A DNA stretch of 64,000 nucleotides from Streptomyces galbus (GTDB taxonomy: Bacteria > Actinomycetota > Actinomycetes > Streptomycetales > Streptomycetaceae), in the NCBI RefSeq assembly GCF_005280195.1, contig NZ_SZPR01000010.1, forward strand, positions 309,888 to 373,887, in the 5' to 3' direction. Within the stretch, counting starts at the first letter, position 1, and each line of letters opens with the position of its first letter. The translations under genes were made by a program, and so were the position numbers. Below are positions 26,557 to 35,363 of this stretch, piece by piece. The notes beneath the pieces were generated by a model that had not been told where the DNA came from, searched no databases, and worked only from the letters and a program-made list of their open reading frames with translations.

Positions 26557-27063
26557 GTGACCACACACCGCACCGATCCGTACGAGGTCCCCGGCCGCCC
26601 CTGCTCGATCGCCGCCGCCCTGCAGGTCGTCGGCGACCGCTGGTCGCTGCTGGCCGTCCGCGAGGTCACCTTCGGCAACCACCGGTTCCGCCAGATCGCC
26701 AGGAACACCGGCGCCCCCACGGACCGCCTGTCCGCCCGGCTGAAGAGCCTGGTCGCCGACGGCGTCCTGGAGCGGCGCCCGCTGCCCGACGACCCGCGCC
26801 ACGACGGCTACTACCTGACCGAGGCCGGCCGCGACCTGCTCGGCGTCATCCGCGAACTGCTGCGCTGGGGCGACCGCTGGCTGACCACCTCCCCGCCGAT
26901 GAGGCTGCGCCACCACGACCACGACCTCAGCGTGCGTCCGGTCTGCGCGCACTGCGGCGAGCCGGTGACCCGGGGCGAGGTGCACGCGGAGGTGGCCGCG
27001 GCGGGCTGGACGCTGGCGGGGCCGGCCCTGGAGCCGGCCGGCCAGGAGGCCCGGGACGCGTGA
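26557..27063 (+). CDS. HxlR-family transcriptional regulator
   Basis: A 168-residue protein. The HxlR winged helix is complete: PCSIAAALQVVGDRWSLLAVREV, NHRFRQIARNTGAPTDRLSARLKSLVADGVLERR, then the wing PDDPRHDGYYLTEAGRDL. A C-terminal CAHCGE with a following His hints at a metal or redox switch, an uncommon addition. The GTG at 26557 lies about seven bases after a GATACT -10, so the transcript is probably leaderless. It is divergent from an MFS pump, which it likely represses through the three operators. Confidence 0.92.
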   Translation: MTTHRTDPYEVPGRPCSIAAALQVVGDRWSLLAVREVTFGNHRFRQIARNTGAPTDRLSARLKSLVADGVLERRPLPDDPRHDGYYLTEAGRDLLGVIRELLRWGDRWLTTSPPMRLRHHDHDLSVRPVCAHCGEPVTRGEVHAEVAAAGWTLAGPALEPAGQEARDA

Positions 27064-27123
27064 CGGCGCGGATCGCCGCCCCGGGGTTGGCCTCCCGCCC
27101 CGTGGTTCGGCGAGGATCGCTCC

Positions 27124-27813
27124 ATGAGCACCCCGTCCGTCGACGCCCCGCCCCGTCCGCCCGTGCCCCGTACGGCCGTCCGCGCCACGCTGCTGCTGAC
27201 GCTGTGCTCGCTGGTGCTGCTGGTGCTGGTGGCCGTCAGATGGGAGCCGCTGATGTCCGTCGACGGAGCCGTTTCCCGCACCGCGCACCGCTGGGCGGTC
27301 GACGAGCCGGGCGTCACCCACGCCTTCCGGATCCTGTCGGACTGGGTGTGGGACCCGACGACGATGCGGCTGCTGGGCGCGACGGTGGCGGTGTGGCTGG
27401 TGTGGCGGCGCGGGGCCTGGTGGACGGCCTGCTGGCTGGTGGCCGTGTCGGCGCTCGGCACCGTGGTGCAGCAGGGCCTGAAGGCCGCGGTCGGCCGCCC
27501 GCGGCCGCGGTGGCCGGACCCGGTCGACTCCGCCCACTTCCAGGCGTACCCGTCGGGGCACGCCCTGACCGCGGCGGTGGTCTGCGGCCTGCTCCTGTGG
27601 CTCCTGCACCGCGCCGACCCGCCGAGGGCCCTGTGGCGTACGGCGGTGGCGCTGGCGGCCGTCTCGGTGGCCGGCGTCGGCCTGACCCGTGTGTGGCTCG
27701 GCGTCCACTGGCCCTCGGACGTGCTCGGCGGCTGGCTGCTGGGCGCGGCCCTGGTGGCGGCGGCGATCACCGCGCACCACCGGTGGCAGCCGGTGCGACC
27801 GCCCCGGGCGTGA
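27124..27813 (+). CDS. PAP2-family phosphatase
   Basis: A 229-residue membrane protein with about six helices. The three phosphatase motifs are visible: KAAVGRPRP (KX6RP), YPSGH and TRVWLGVHWPSD with the catalytic His. These enzymes dephosphorylate phosphatidate, undecaprenyl pyrophosphate or similar lipids at the outer face of the membrane. The ATG is at 27124. It stands alone between the HxlR and HAD genes. Confidence 0.92.
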   Translation: MSTPSVDAPPRPPVPRTAVRATLLLTLCSLVLLVLVAVRWEPLMSVDGAVSRTAHRWAVDEPGVTHAFRILSDWVWDPTTMRLLGATVAVWLVWRRGAWWTACWLVAVSALGTVVQQGLKAAVGRPRPRWPDPVDSAHFQAYPSGHALTAAVVCGLLLWLLHRADPPRALWRTAVALAAVSVAGVGLTRVWLGVHWPSDVLGGWLLGAALVAAAITAHHRWQPVRPPRA

Positions 27814-27864
27814 CATCCGCGGGCGCCGGACAGCGGACCCCGCGCGCGATCTAGGATCGGCGCC

Positions 27865-28563
27865 ATGGCGACCGTCCTGTTCGACTTCTCCGGCACGCTG
27901 TTCCGCATCGAGTCCGCCGACTCCTGGCTGCGGGCCACCCTGGACGAGGCCGGCGCGGCCCTCCCGGACGCGGAACTGCAGGAGACTGCACGGGCGTTGG
28001 AGGCGGCCGGGGCGCTGCCCGGGGGCGCGGCCCCGCAGGGGGTGCCGCAGGAACTGGCCGAGCTGTGGCGCCGGCGCGACGAGAGCGCGGCGCTGCACCG
28101 GGCGGCGTACACCGGGCTCGCCCGCCGGGTGCCGCTGTCCGACCCGGCGCTCTACGACGCCCTGTACGAGCGGCACATGAGCCCGGCCGCCTGGGAGCCG
28201 TACCCGGACGCCGCCGAGGTGCTGCGGACGCTCGTGGACCGCGGCGTCCGCGTCGGCGTGGTGAGCAACATCGGCTGGGACCTGCGTCCCGTGTTCCGCG
28301 CGCACGGCCTGGACGCGTGCGTGGACGCCTACGTGCTGTCGTACGAGCACGGCGTGCAGAAGCCGGATCCGCGGCTGTTCCAGGTGGCCTGTGACGCGCT
28401 GGGCGCGGACCCGCGGCGCACGCTGATGGTGGGCGACAACCGGCGGGCGGACGGCGGCGCGGCGGCGCTGGGCTGTGCGGTGCACTTCGTGGACCACCTG
28501 CCCGCCCGGCTGCGGCCGGACGCCCTGCGCCCCGTGCCGGACCTGGCGGCGGCGCTCGGCTGA
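27865..28563 (+). CDS. HAD-superfamily hydrolase with altered motif I
   Basis: A 232-residue HAD protein. Motif I reads FDFSGTLF, so the nucleophile Asp is kept but the second, acid-base Asp (usual DxDGT) is serine. Motif II is VGVVSNIGW, motif III includes KPDPRLF and motif IV is VGDNRRADGGAA. The Asp-to-Ser change is seen in non-phosphatase HADs such as dehalogenases and hydrolases using other leaving groups. The true reaction may not be simple phosphatase chemistry. Confidence 0.85.
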   Translation: MATVLFDFSGTLFRIESADSWLRATLDEAGAALPDAELQETARALEAAGALPGGAAPQGVPQELAELWRRRDESAALHRAAYTGLARRVPLSDPALYDALYERHMSPAAWEPYPDAAEVLRTLVDRGVRVGVVSNIGWDLRPVFRAHGLDACVDAYVLSYEHGVQKPDPRLFQVACDALGADPRRTLMVGDNRRADGGAAALGCAVHFVDHLPARLRPDALRPVPDLAAALG

Positions 28564-28627
28564 GTCCGGGCGGCCGTCCGCCCACGGCGCGCCGCCGGGC
28601 GCGCGGCGGTCCCCGGTCGGGCGCCGC

Positions 28628-28882
28628 TCAGGCCCGGTAGCCCTCCACCTGCGACGAGGGGCGCACCTGGGCGTCGTCGGGGTTCTCCCCGTACTCGCTC
28701 TTGGCGCGCCGCTGGCGCAGCAGGTCCCAGCACTGGTCGAGCGCGCGCTCCAGCTCGGCCAGCCGCTGCCGCTCGGTGTCGCCGTCGATGCGCCCGGCGG
28801 CGAGGTCCGACCGGAGCCGATGCTCGTCCTCGACCATCTCCGAGATCCTCGACAGGATCCGGCGGTCCTGCTCCTGCTCCAT
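28628..28882 (-). CDS. DUF2630 protein
   Basis: An 84-residue acidic helical protein with GAAGGTGAG well placed before the ATG. The DUF2630 pattern is clear: ILSRISEMVEDEHRLR, then an ERQRLAELERALDQCWDLLRQRRA helix, and NPDDAQVRPSSQVEGY at the end. Function unknown. The antiparallel-helix look suggests a small scaffolding or regulatory protein. It is convergent with the HAD gene. Confidence 0.85.
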   Translation of the reverse strand: MEQEQDRRILSRISEMVEDEHRLRSDLAAGRIDGDTERQRLAELERALDQCWDLLRQRRAKSEYGENPDDAQVRPSSQVEGYRA

Positions 28883-29088
28883 GTCCGCTCACCTTCTCCG
28901 CGCTCGGCGTCGAGCCCAGCCTAGGGAGATCACGGCGGCGCGGCGACCCTTCGACCGCCGGATCCGGGACGAAAGTAGCCTGAGCGAACCTTCGGGGTGG
29001 AAGGTGTCCGCCTCGGACGATCCCCCGTGTCGCCCGAGGCGGAACGCGGTCGTGCACCCCAGGGGGCCGACCGGCCTGCGATGAGTAT

Positions 29089-29105
29089 ATTGGCTGGCAG
29101 CCAAT
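29089..29105. promoter_or_regulatory. TetR-type operator
   Basis: ATTGGCTGGCAGCCAAT is a perfect 7-bp-arm palindrome 18 bases upstream of the TetR start, placed to autoregulate that gene. Confidence 0.65.
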
Positions 29106-29122
29106 CAACGCAGGAGTCCAGC

Positions 29123-29815
29123 ATGTCCCCGCGCAGCGCATCGGTCAATGAAGAATTGCGACGGCGCTCCCGGGAGCGGCTGCTGCAGGCGTCGTTGGAG
29201 CTGGTCGGCGAACGCGGCTACGAGGCCACGACGCTGGCCGACATCGCCGACCGGGCCGGGTCGGCGCGCGGTCTGGTGTCCTACTACTTCCCGGGCAAGC
29301 GCCAGTTGGTGCAGTCGGCCGTGCACCGGCTGATGCACCGCACGCTGGAGGAAGCCCTGGAGCGCGAGCCGCGCACCGAGGACGGCCGGGAGCGGATGGC
29401 CCGGGCCATCGACGCGGTGCTGGGACTGGCCCGGGACCGCACGGTCCTGATGCGCCAGCACATGGCGGGGCTGCTGGACACGGAGGGGTTCGTGCAGTGC
29501 CCGGAGCAGCGGCGGCTGGCGGAGCTGCTGCGCGAGACGGTGGCGCGGCACGGCTCGCGGGACGTCGACGCCGACTACCCGATGATGCGCTCGCTGCTGA
29601 TGGGCGCGGTGTTCGCGATGGTCCTGCCCAATGTGCCGATGTCGTTCGCGACGATGCGCGCGGAGCTGTTCCGGCGCTACGGGCTGGACTGGGAGTTGGG
29701 CGCCCCGCCGGACGGTGGGGCGCCCGGCGGGACGTGCGAGACGGACATGTCGCGGTACTTCTCGACCGGCACGCGGCCCGAGGAGCAGCCGCGGCCGGGG
29801 GCTCAGTCGAAGTAG
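29123..29815 (+). CDS. TetR-family transcriptional regulator
   Basis: A 230-residue protein with CAGGAG six bases before the ATG. The TetR HTH is RRRSRERLLQASLELVGERGYEATTLADIADRAGSARGLVSYYF. The ligand-binding part ends in a Gly/Pro-rich, probably disordered tail. A perfect palindrome sits 18 bases upstream. It ends tail-to-tail with the LVIVD gene, the two overlapping by 13 bases. Target genes other than itself are not obvious. Confidence 0.92.
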   Translation: MSPRSASVNEELRRRSRERLLQASLELVGERGYEATTLADIADRAGSARGLVSYYFPGKRQLVQSAVHRLMHRTLEEALEREPRTEDGRERMARAIDAVLGLARDRTVLMRQHMAGLLDTEGFVQCPEQRRLAELLRETVARHGSRDVDADYPMMRSLLMGAVFAMVLPNVPMSFATMRAELFRRYGLDWELGAPPDGGAPGGTCETDMSRYFSTGTRPEEQPRPGAQSK

Positions 29816-31305
29816 TCGGGCTGCGTCTGGACGTTGAGCTCGGGCAGCCGGACGCGCTGGGCCGGGTCGGTGCGGCGGTCGGTGAGCTTCAGGACGTCGA
29901 AGCCCTTGGCGATGTCGTTCGAGTAGATGTAGCCGTTGTAGTAGTACGCCGACCAGGAGCCGCCGACGGTGAGCGCGTCGGTGCTCAGCGGGCCGCGCTC
30001 GAAGTAGGCGATCTCCTTCGGGTGCGCGGAGTCGGTGAACTCCCAGACGGAGACGCCGCCCTGGTACCAGGCCTGGACCATGATGTCGCGGCCCTTCACC
30101 GGGATCAGCGAGCCGTTGTGGGCCACGCAGTTCTCCGTGTCGGCCTGGTGGCGCGGGATCTTGTAGTAGCCGCGGAAGACCAGCTTGCGCTTGTCGCCCT
30201 TGCCGACGATGTCGTAGATGCCGTCGGCGCCGCGGTCCGGGCCGATGGCGGCGTTGCAGGTGGCGGCTCCGCCGCCGCCCAGCTCGTCGGTGAAGACGAC
30301 CTTGTTCGCCTTCTGGTTGAAGGTCGCCGAGTGCCAGAAGGCGAAGTTGACGTTGTCCTGCACCCGGTCGATCACCTTGGGGTGTTCCGGGTCCTTGACG
30401 GAGAACAGGATGCCGTCGCCCATGCAGGCGCCCGCCGCGAGATCCTGCTCCGGCAGCACGGTGATGTCGTGGCAGCCGGTCGTCTTGGAGACACCGGGGT
30501 TGGTGGGCGCGCCGGGGTTGCCGCCGCCGTCCGGGCCCTCACCGGGGAACAGGACGGGGAAGTTCACCACGGCCGCCTGCTCGGGCGCCTTGCGCGGCAC
30601 CTTGATGACGGAGATGCCGTCGTGCGGCGGCTGGCAGTCGGGGTAGCTGGCGCTGGGCGAGTAGGAGGAGACGTAGATGTACACGTTCTTCCGCTCGGGC
30701 ACCAGGGTGTGGGTGTGCGAGCCGCACGCGGTCTCGACGGCGGCGACGTACTTCGGGTTGCGCACGTCGCTGATGTCGAAGACCTTCATGCCCTCCCAGG
30801 AGGACTTCTCCGTCGCGGGCTGTGTGGTGCTGTTGCAACTGCTGTCGCTGCGCGAGGAGTCGGTGGACAGGAAGAGGAGGTCGCCGGAGACGGAGACGTC
30901 GTTCTGCGAGCCAGGACACAGCACCTGCGCGACCGTCCTGGGCGCCTTCGGGTTGCTGATGTCGAAGACGCGGAAGCCGTCGTAGTTGCCGGCGAACGCG
31001 TACCGGCCCTGGAAGGCGAGGTCGGAGTTGGTGCCGGCGAGGGCGTCCTTGGGGATGTTGACGAGGTGCTGGAGGTTGGCGGAGTGGACGATCTCGTCCT
31101 GGCCGGGTATCTCGCCGGCCGCGATCGCCTCGGCCGCGTCGGCCTGCGCCCGGGCGGACACCGCCTTGTCGGCGGTGGGCGCGTCCCCCGGGTCGGGGGT
31201 GGCGCCCGCCGGGGTGGCGGTGAGCAGGGCGGCCACGAGGCCCGCGGCGGCCGCCCCGACTCCCAGTCGTCTGTGCCGCGTTCGGGATGCGTTCAACAGG
31301 GTCAC
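29803..31305 (-). CDS. Exported LVIVD-repeat beta-propeller protein
   Basis: A 500-residue protein. The GTG at 31305 has GGGAGGAAG upstream. A signal peptide ends near TPAGA. The body carries several LVIVD-type repeats, seen as GFRVFDISNPKAPR, GMKVFDISDVRNPK, GISVIKV, GGVSVWEFTDSAHPK and GFDVLKLTD. These give a six- or seven-bladed propeller outside the membrane. About ten cysteines suggest disulfides. The role is unknown. It is divergent from a DUF305 lipoprotein. From memory these two are often neighbours in Streptomyces, so they may share a surface function. Confidence 0.85.
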   Translation of the reverse strand: MTLLNASRTRHRRLGVGAAAAGLVAALLTATPAGATPDPGDAPTADKAVSARAQADAAEAIAAGEIPGQDEIVHSANLQHLVNIPKDALAGTNSDLAFQGRYAFAGNYDGFRVFDISNPKAPRTVAQVLCPGSQNDVSVSGDLLFLSTDSSRSDSSCNSTTQPATEKSSWEGMKVFDISDVRNPKYVAAVETACGSHTHTLVPERKNVYIYVSSYSPSASYPDCQPPHDGISVIKVPRKAPEQAAVVNFPVLFPGEGPDGGGNPGAPTNPGVSKTTGCHDITVLPEQDLAAGACMGDGILFSVKDPEHPKVIDRVQDNVNFAFWHSATFNQKANKVVFTDELGGGGAATCNAAIGPDRGADGIYDIVGKGDKRKLVFRGYYKIPRHQADTENCVAHNGSLIPVKGRDIMVQAWYQGGVSVWEFTDSAHPKEIAYFERGPLSTDALTVGGSWSAYYYNGYIYSNDIAKGFDVLKLTDRRTDPAQRVRLPELNVQTQPDYFD

Positions 31306-31427
31306 TGCTTCCTCCCTCGTTGCCGTTCACGGGGAACGGATCACGGTCCCCCGAAGTATGGTCTTAGTCATGCTCAAGCCAACAGATGGCAACGCGTTCA
31401 TGCCACAACTTTTCGACAGGTGACACA

Positions 31428-31447
31428 CAGGACAACTACGGGTCCTG
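31428..31447. promoter_or_regulatory. Inverted repeat upstream of the DUF305 gene
   Basis: CAGGAC-N8-GTCCTG has perfect 6-bp arms 36 bases before the DUF305 start. It could be an operator or a leader hairpin. A weaker TGGCA-N9-TGCCA dyad lies at 31387-31405. Confidence 0.4.
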
Positions 31448-31482
31448 ACGGATCACCAAGTCGGTCGTTCCAGGAGGTCGTT

Positions 31483-32124
31483 GTGCTCTTCCGCCGTGCG
31501 TCGCTGGTCGTCACCGCCACCCTGACCCTGGCCCTCGCGGGCTGCGACTCCGGGTCGGACGCCGGTCCGGAGCCGGCCGGCGGGAGCGGCCCCTCAGTGA
31601 TCGTCCCGGGCGCGCCCGGTGAGGGGAACCGCACGCTCTCCGCCCAGGACGCGGCGCGGCAGCGCGCCGAGGACGACTCCCCCAACGCGGCCGACGTGGC
31701 GTACGCGCGGATGATGATCGTCCACCACCAGCAGGCGCTGGACATGGCCGCGCTCGTCCCCGACCGCGCCGCGTCGGGCGACGTCAAGCGGCTGGCCTCC
31801 CGGATCGCCGCCGCGCAGGGGCCGGAGATCACGTCGATGCGCGGCTGGCTGACGTCCTACCGCAAGGACGGGACGGCCGGACGGCACGACCACGCGGCGA
31901 TGCCGGGGATGGCGACCGAGGCGCAGCTGGCGCAGTTGCGGGCGGCGCGGGGTGCGGCGTTCGACCGGCTGTTCCTGACCCTGATGATCACCCACCACCA
32001 GGGCGCGATCTCGATGGCCACGGACGTCAAGGCGCAGGGCAACAACCTGCGGATCGAGGAGATGGCGGACGACGTGGTCGCCCAGCAGACGACCGAGATC
32101 CAGCGGATGCTGGCGATGCGCTGA
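31483..32124 (+). CDS. DUF305 lipoprotein
   Basis: A 213-residue protein with AGGAGG five bases before the GTG. The N-terminus is a lipoprotein signal ending LALAGC. The ferritin-like DUF305 repeats are present twice: MMIVHHQQALDMA and LMITHHQGAISMA, each with the paired histidines. A histidine-rich HDHAAMPGM loop lies between. These sites suggest metal binding, perhaps copper, at the outer membrane face. It is divergent from the LVIVD-repeat exported protein. Confidence 0.92.
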   Translation: MLFRRASLVVTATLTLALAGCDSGSDAGPEPAGGSGPSVIVPGAPGEGNRTLSAQDAARQRAEDDSPNAADVAYARMMIVHHQQALDMAALVPDRAASGDVKRLASRIAAAQGPEITSMRGWLTSYRKDGTAGRHDHAAMPGMATEAQLAQLRAARGAAFDRLFLTLMITHHQGAISMATDVKAQGNNLRIEEMADDVVAQQTTEIQRMLAMR

Positions 32125-32260
32125 GGCCCGGGACCGGGATCGGCGCGTGCGAAGCGGGCGGTGCGGCGCCGCTCAGCCCGCCTGCGCCGACCGGGTGACG
32201 CGTGCGAGCGGTGCCTGCGGCCCCCTGTCGGCGGGGCGCCCGCGGTGCGATGCTGGGGGC

Positions 32261-33619
32261 ATGCGAGTCGCCGTGGTCGGCTCCGGGCCGAGCGGGGTCT
32301 ACACCGCCCAGAGTCTGCTCCAGCAGGACCCCGAGGTGCGCGTCGACGTCCTGGACCGGCTGCCGTGCCCCTACGGGCTGGTGCGCTACGGCGTCGCCCC
32401 GGACCACGAGAAGATCAAGTCCCTCCAGCACACGCTGCGCACGGTGCTGGAGGAGGAGCGGGTGCGCTTCCTCGGCGGGGTCGAGGTGGGCGCGGGCGGG
32501 GTGCCCGTGGCCCGGCTGCGCGAGCTGTACCACGCGGTGGTGTACTGCGTGGGCGCGGCGGCCGACCGGCGGCTGGGGGTCCCCGGTGAGGACCTGCCGG
32601 GAAGCTGGTCGGCGACCGAGTTCGTGTCCTGGTACAGCGCCCACCCGGACGCGGTCGCGGGCGGCTTCCTGCGGGACGCCCGGTCGGCGGTGGTCGTCGG
32701 GGTGGGAAACGTCGCGGTGGACGTCACCCGGATCCTGGCCCGGGGCACGGCCGAGCTGAGCGCCACCGACATGCCGCAGGCCGCGCTGGCCGCGCTCGGC
32801 GCGAGCCGGGTCGACACGGTGCACATGGTGGGGCGGCGCGGCCCGTCGCAGGCCCGCTTCACCACGAAGGAGCTGCGTGAGCTGGGGTCCCTGCCGGACA
32901 CCGAACCCACGGTGGACGCGGCCGAGTTGGCGCTCGACCCCGATGCCGCCGACCCCTCGGGGCTGCCCGCGGCGCAGCGGCGCAACGTCGAGGTGCTGCG
33001 GGACTGGGCCGCACGGCCGCCGGGAGCGGTGCGGCGGCACATCCGGCTGCGGTTCTTCCTGCGGCCGGTCGAACTCCTCGCCCGGGGCGGGCGGGTGGGC
33101 GCCGTGCGGTTCGAGCGGACGGCGCCGGACGGGCACGGCGGGGTGACCGGCACGGGCCGGTTCGAGGAGATCGAGGCCCAGTTGGTGCTCCGGTCGGTGG
33201 GCTACCGCGGAGTGGCGCTGGAGGGGTTGCCGTTCGACCCGGCCCGCGGCACCGTGCCGCACCGGGCGGGACGCGTGCTGCGCGGGGTGGCGGTGGCGCC
33301 GGGCGAGTACGTGGCCGGCTGGATCAAGCGCGGGCCCACCGGCGTCATCGGCACCAACCGGCCGTGCGCCAAGGAGACGATCGCCTCGCTGCTCGCGGAC
33401 GCCCCGGCGCTCGCCCGCCGGGAGGTGCCGGCCGATCCCCTGCCGTTGCTGCGGGCGGCGGGGGCCGAGCCGGTGGAGTGGAGCGGCTGGCTGGCCATCG
33501 AGCGCGCCGAGGCGGCGCTCGGGGCCGCGCTGGGGCGGGGCGGCCCCGTGAAGCTGCCGGACCGGGCGGCACTGCGCGAGGCGGCAGCGGCGGCGGACCG
33601 GCTTCGTCGGCACGACTGA
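32261..33619 (+). CDS. Ferredoxin/adrenodoxin-NADP+ reductase-like flavoprotein
   Basis: A 452-residue protein like mycobacterial FprA. The FAD loop is VAVVGSGPSGVYTAQSLL. CPYGLVRYGVAPDHEKIKSLQ is the adrenodoxin-reductase signature. VVVGVGNVAVDVTRIL is the NADPH loop. GWIKRGPTGVIGTNRPCAKET is near the C-terminus. It moves electrons between NADPH and ferredoxin, for example for cytochromes P450. No P450 or ferredoxin gene is nearby. The ATG is at 32261. Confidence 0.93.
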   Translation: MRVAVVGSGPSGVYTAQSLLQQDPEVRVDVLDRLPCPYGLVRYGVAPDHEKIKSLQHTLRTVLEEERVRFLGGVEVGAGGVPVARLRELYHAVVYCVGAAADRRLGVPGEDLPGSWSATEFVSWYSAHPDAVAGGFLRDARSAVVVGVGNVAVDVTRILARGTAELSATDMPQAALAALGASRVDTVHMVGRRGPSQARFTTKELRELGSLPDTEPTVDAAELALDPDAADPSGLPAAQRRNVEVLRDWAARPPGAVRRHIRLRFFLRPVELLARGGRVGAVRFERTAPDGHGGVTGTGRFEEIEAQLVLRSVGYRGVALEGLPFDPARGTVPHRAGRVLRGVAVAPGEYVAGWIKRGPTGVIGTNRPCAKETIASLLADAPALARREVPADPLPLLRAAGAEPVEWSGWLAIERAEAALGAALGRGGPVKLPDRAALREAAAAADRLRRHD

Positions 33620-33686
33620 GGTCCCGGGCCGTCATGGCCGCCGCCGACGTGCCGCGTCCCGTTCGGCCGACGGCCTGCAGGAGCGT

Positions 33687-34088
33687 TCAGCCGTCCCCGA
33701 GGCGCAGGGCCTGACGGTCGGCGGCGGCGAGGACGCCGTCGAGCAGGCCGGGGAAGAGGTCGTCCAGGTCGTCCTTGCGCAGTCCGTTCATCTTCGCCGT
33801 GCCCCGGTAGACCTGGCGGATCACGCCCGCCTCGCGCAGGACCCGGAAGTGGTGCGTGGTCGTCGACTTGGTCACCGGCAGGCCGAACTGCGAACAGGAC
33901 AGCTCGTCGCCCTCGGCGGCGAGCTCCCGCACGATCCGCAGCCGCATCGGGTCCGAGAGGGCGTGCAGCACCGACTCCAGCCGGATCTCCCCGGTCGCCG
34001 GGTGCGGGAGGTCACGGCCGCCTGAGGCGGGGACGGGTGCGGGCGCTGCGGTGGTCACGGTGGCTCCACTTTCTTCGGGGGTCCCCAT
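33687..34088 (-). CDS. ArsR-family transcriptional regulator
   Basis: A 133-residue protein. The winged HTH is VLHALSDPMRLRIVRELAAEGDELSCSQFG, then VTKSTTTHHFRVLREAGVIRQVYRG. There is no cysteine-rich metal site except one Cys in the recognition region, so it may sense a redox or organic ligand. The start is taken at 34088. An in-frame ATG at 34115 would add nine residues. It is divergent from an Old Yellow Enzyme gene, a known kind of pair. Confidence 0.9.
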   Translation of the reverse strand: MGTPEESGATVTTAAPAPVPASGGRDLPHPATGEIRLESVLHALSDPMRLRIVRELAAEGDELSCSQFGLPVTKSTTTHHFRVLREAGVIRQVYRGTAKMNGLRKDDLDDLFPGLLDGVLAAADRQALRLGDG

Positions 34089-34099
34089 GGTACGAGGTC

Positions 34100-34144
34100 C
34101 GTCGTAGTTTGACATCTCCCGTAGTACGACGAGTACCGTACGAC
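34100..34144. promoter_or_regulatory. ArsR/OYE divergent region with repeated motif
   Basis: CGTCGTA (34100-34106) is the inverse of TACGACG (34125-34131). GTACGAC occurs at 34124-34130 and 34138-34144. These repeated half-sites between the divergent genes are the likely binding region for the ArsR regulator. Confidence 0.5.
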
Positions 34145-34177
34145 CTGACACCGGCACCCTGACGAACGGAGTTGGCC

Positions 34178-35257
34178 GTGAGTGCGCTCTTCGAGCCCTG
34201 GACGCTGCGCGACGTGACGATCCCGAACCGCGTGTGGATGCCTCCCATGTGCCAGTACTCGGCCGCACCCGAGGGCCCAGCGGCGGGCGTCCCCACCGAC
34301 TGGCACTTCACGCACTACGGAGCCCGGGCGACCGGCGGCACCGGCCTGATCGTGGTCGAGGCCACCGCCGTCAGCCCCGAGGGGCGCATCTCGCCGTACG
34401 ACCTCGGCCTGTGGAACGACGCCCAGGCCGAGGGCCTCCGCCGGATCACCCGGTTCCTGACGGAACAGGGCACCGTACCGGCCGTTCAGCTCGCCCACGC
34501 CGGCCGCAAGGCATCGACCGAGCGGCCGTGGAAGGGCGGGGCCCCGCTGACGCCGGCGGAGGGCGGGTGGCAGCCGGTCGCGCCGAGCGCGGTCGCCTTC
34601 GACGAACGCCACCCGGTGCCCGCTGAGCTGACGACGGCTCAGATCGCCGAGGTGGTCCAGCAGTTCGCGGACGCGGCCCGGCGGGCGCTCGCCGCCGGGT
34701 TCGAGGCGGTGGAGCTCCACGGCGCCCACGGCTACCTCATCCACGAGTTCCTCTCGCCGCACAGCAACCACCGCACCGACGCCTACGGCGGCTCCTTCGA
34801 GAACCGCGCCCGCTTCGCCCTGGAGGTCGTCGACGCCGTGCGCGCCGTCTGGCCCGAGGACAAGCCCCTGTTCTTCCGGGTCTCCGCCACCGACTGGCTG
34901 GAGGAGAACGGCTGGACGGCGGACGACACCGTGCGCCTGGCGCGGGACCTGCACGCCCACGGCGTCGACCTCGTGGACGTCTCCACCGGCGGCAACGCCT
35001 CCGGGGTCCACATCCCCACGGGACCCGGCTACCAGGTCCCCTTCGCCGCCCGGGTCAAGGCCGAGACACCGATGCCGGTCGCGGCCGTCGGCCTGATCAC
35101 CGACCCCGAGCAGGCCGAGAAGATCGTCGCCAACGGTGAGGCCGACGCGGTCCTCCTCGGCCGCGAGCTGCTGCGCGACCCGTCCTGGGCCCGGCACGCC
35201 GCCCGGGCGCTCGGCGGGGAGGTCCGGGTGCCGGACCAGTACCACCGGTCGGTGTGA
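34178..35257 (+). CDS. NADH:flavin oxidoreductase (Old Yellow Enzyme, YqjM-like)
   Basis: A 359-residue OYE. It begins ALFEPWTLRDVTIPNRVWMPPMCQYSA with the YqjM-type Cys. The FMN and substrate residues are in LAHAGRKAST and VELHGAHGYLIHEFLSPHSNHRTDAYGGSFENRARF. The GTG at 34178 has GGAG six bases upstream, and a TTG at 34172 is an alternative. It reduces activated C=C bonds with NAD(P)H, often for electrophile detoxification. It is divergent from ArsR, which probably represses it. A terminator follows. Confidence 0.95.
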   Translation: MSALFEPWTLRDVTIPNRVWMPPMCQYSAAPEGPAAGVPTDWHFTHYGARATGGTGLIVVEATAVSPEGRISPYDLGLWNDAQAEGLRRITRFLTEQGTVPAVQLAHAGRKASTERPWKGGAPLTPAEGGWQPVAPSAVAFDERHPVPAELTTAQIAEVVQQFADAARRALAAGFEAVELHGAHGYLIHEFLSPHSNHRTDAYGGSFENRARFALEVVDAVRAVWPEDKPLFFRVSATDWLEENGWTADDTVRLARDLHAHGVDLVDVSTGGNASGVHIPTGPGYQVPFAARVKAETPMPVAAVGLITDPEQAEKIVANGEADAVLLGRELLRDPSWARHAARALGGEVRVPDQYHRSV

Positions 35258-35267
35258 CACGGGCCGG

Positions 35268-35297
35268 GGGCCGCCGCAGCGAGTCGCGCGGCGGCCC
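35268..35297 (+). terminator. Terminator of the OYE gene
   Basis: GGGCCGCCGC (35268-35277) pairs perfectly with GCGGCGGCCC (35288-35297) around a 10-base loop, 11 bases after the stop. Confidence 0.7.
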
Positions 35298-35363
35298 TCG
35301 CGCCTGTCGTCAGTGCCGGCGCGCGTACGGCTCCTGGCCGTGCCACCAGCTCTGTCACGCCCC

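Noticed and set aside
35306..35335. GTCAGTG with a nearby TACG as a third DNA-damage promoter
   Set aside because: The TTGTC half is missing and no -10 lies at the 8-base spacing.
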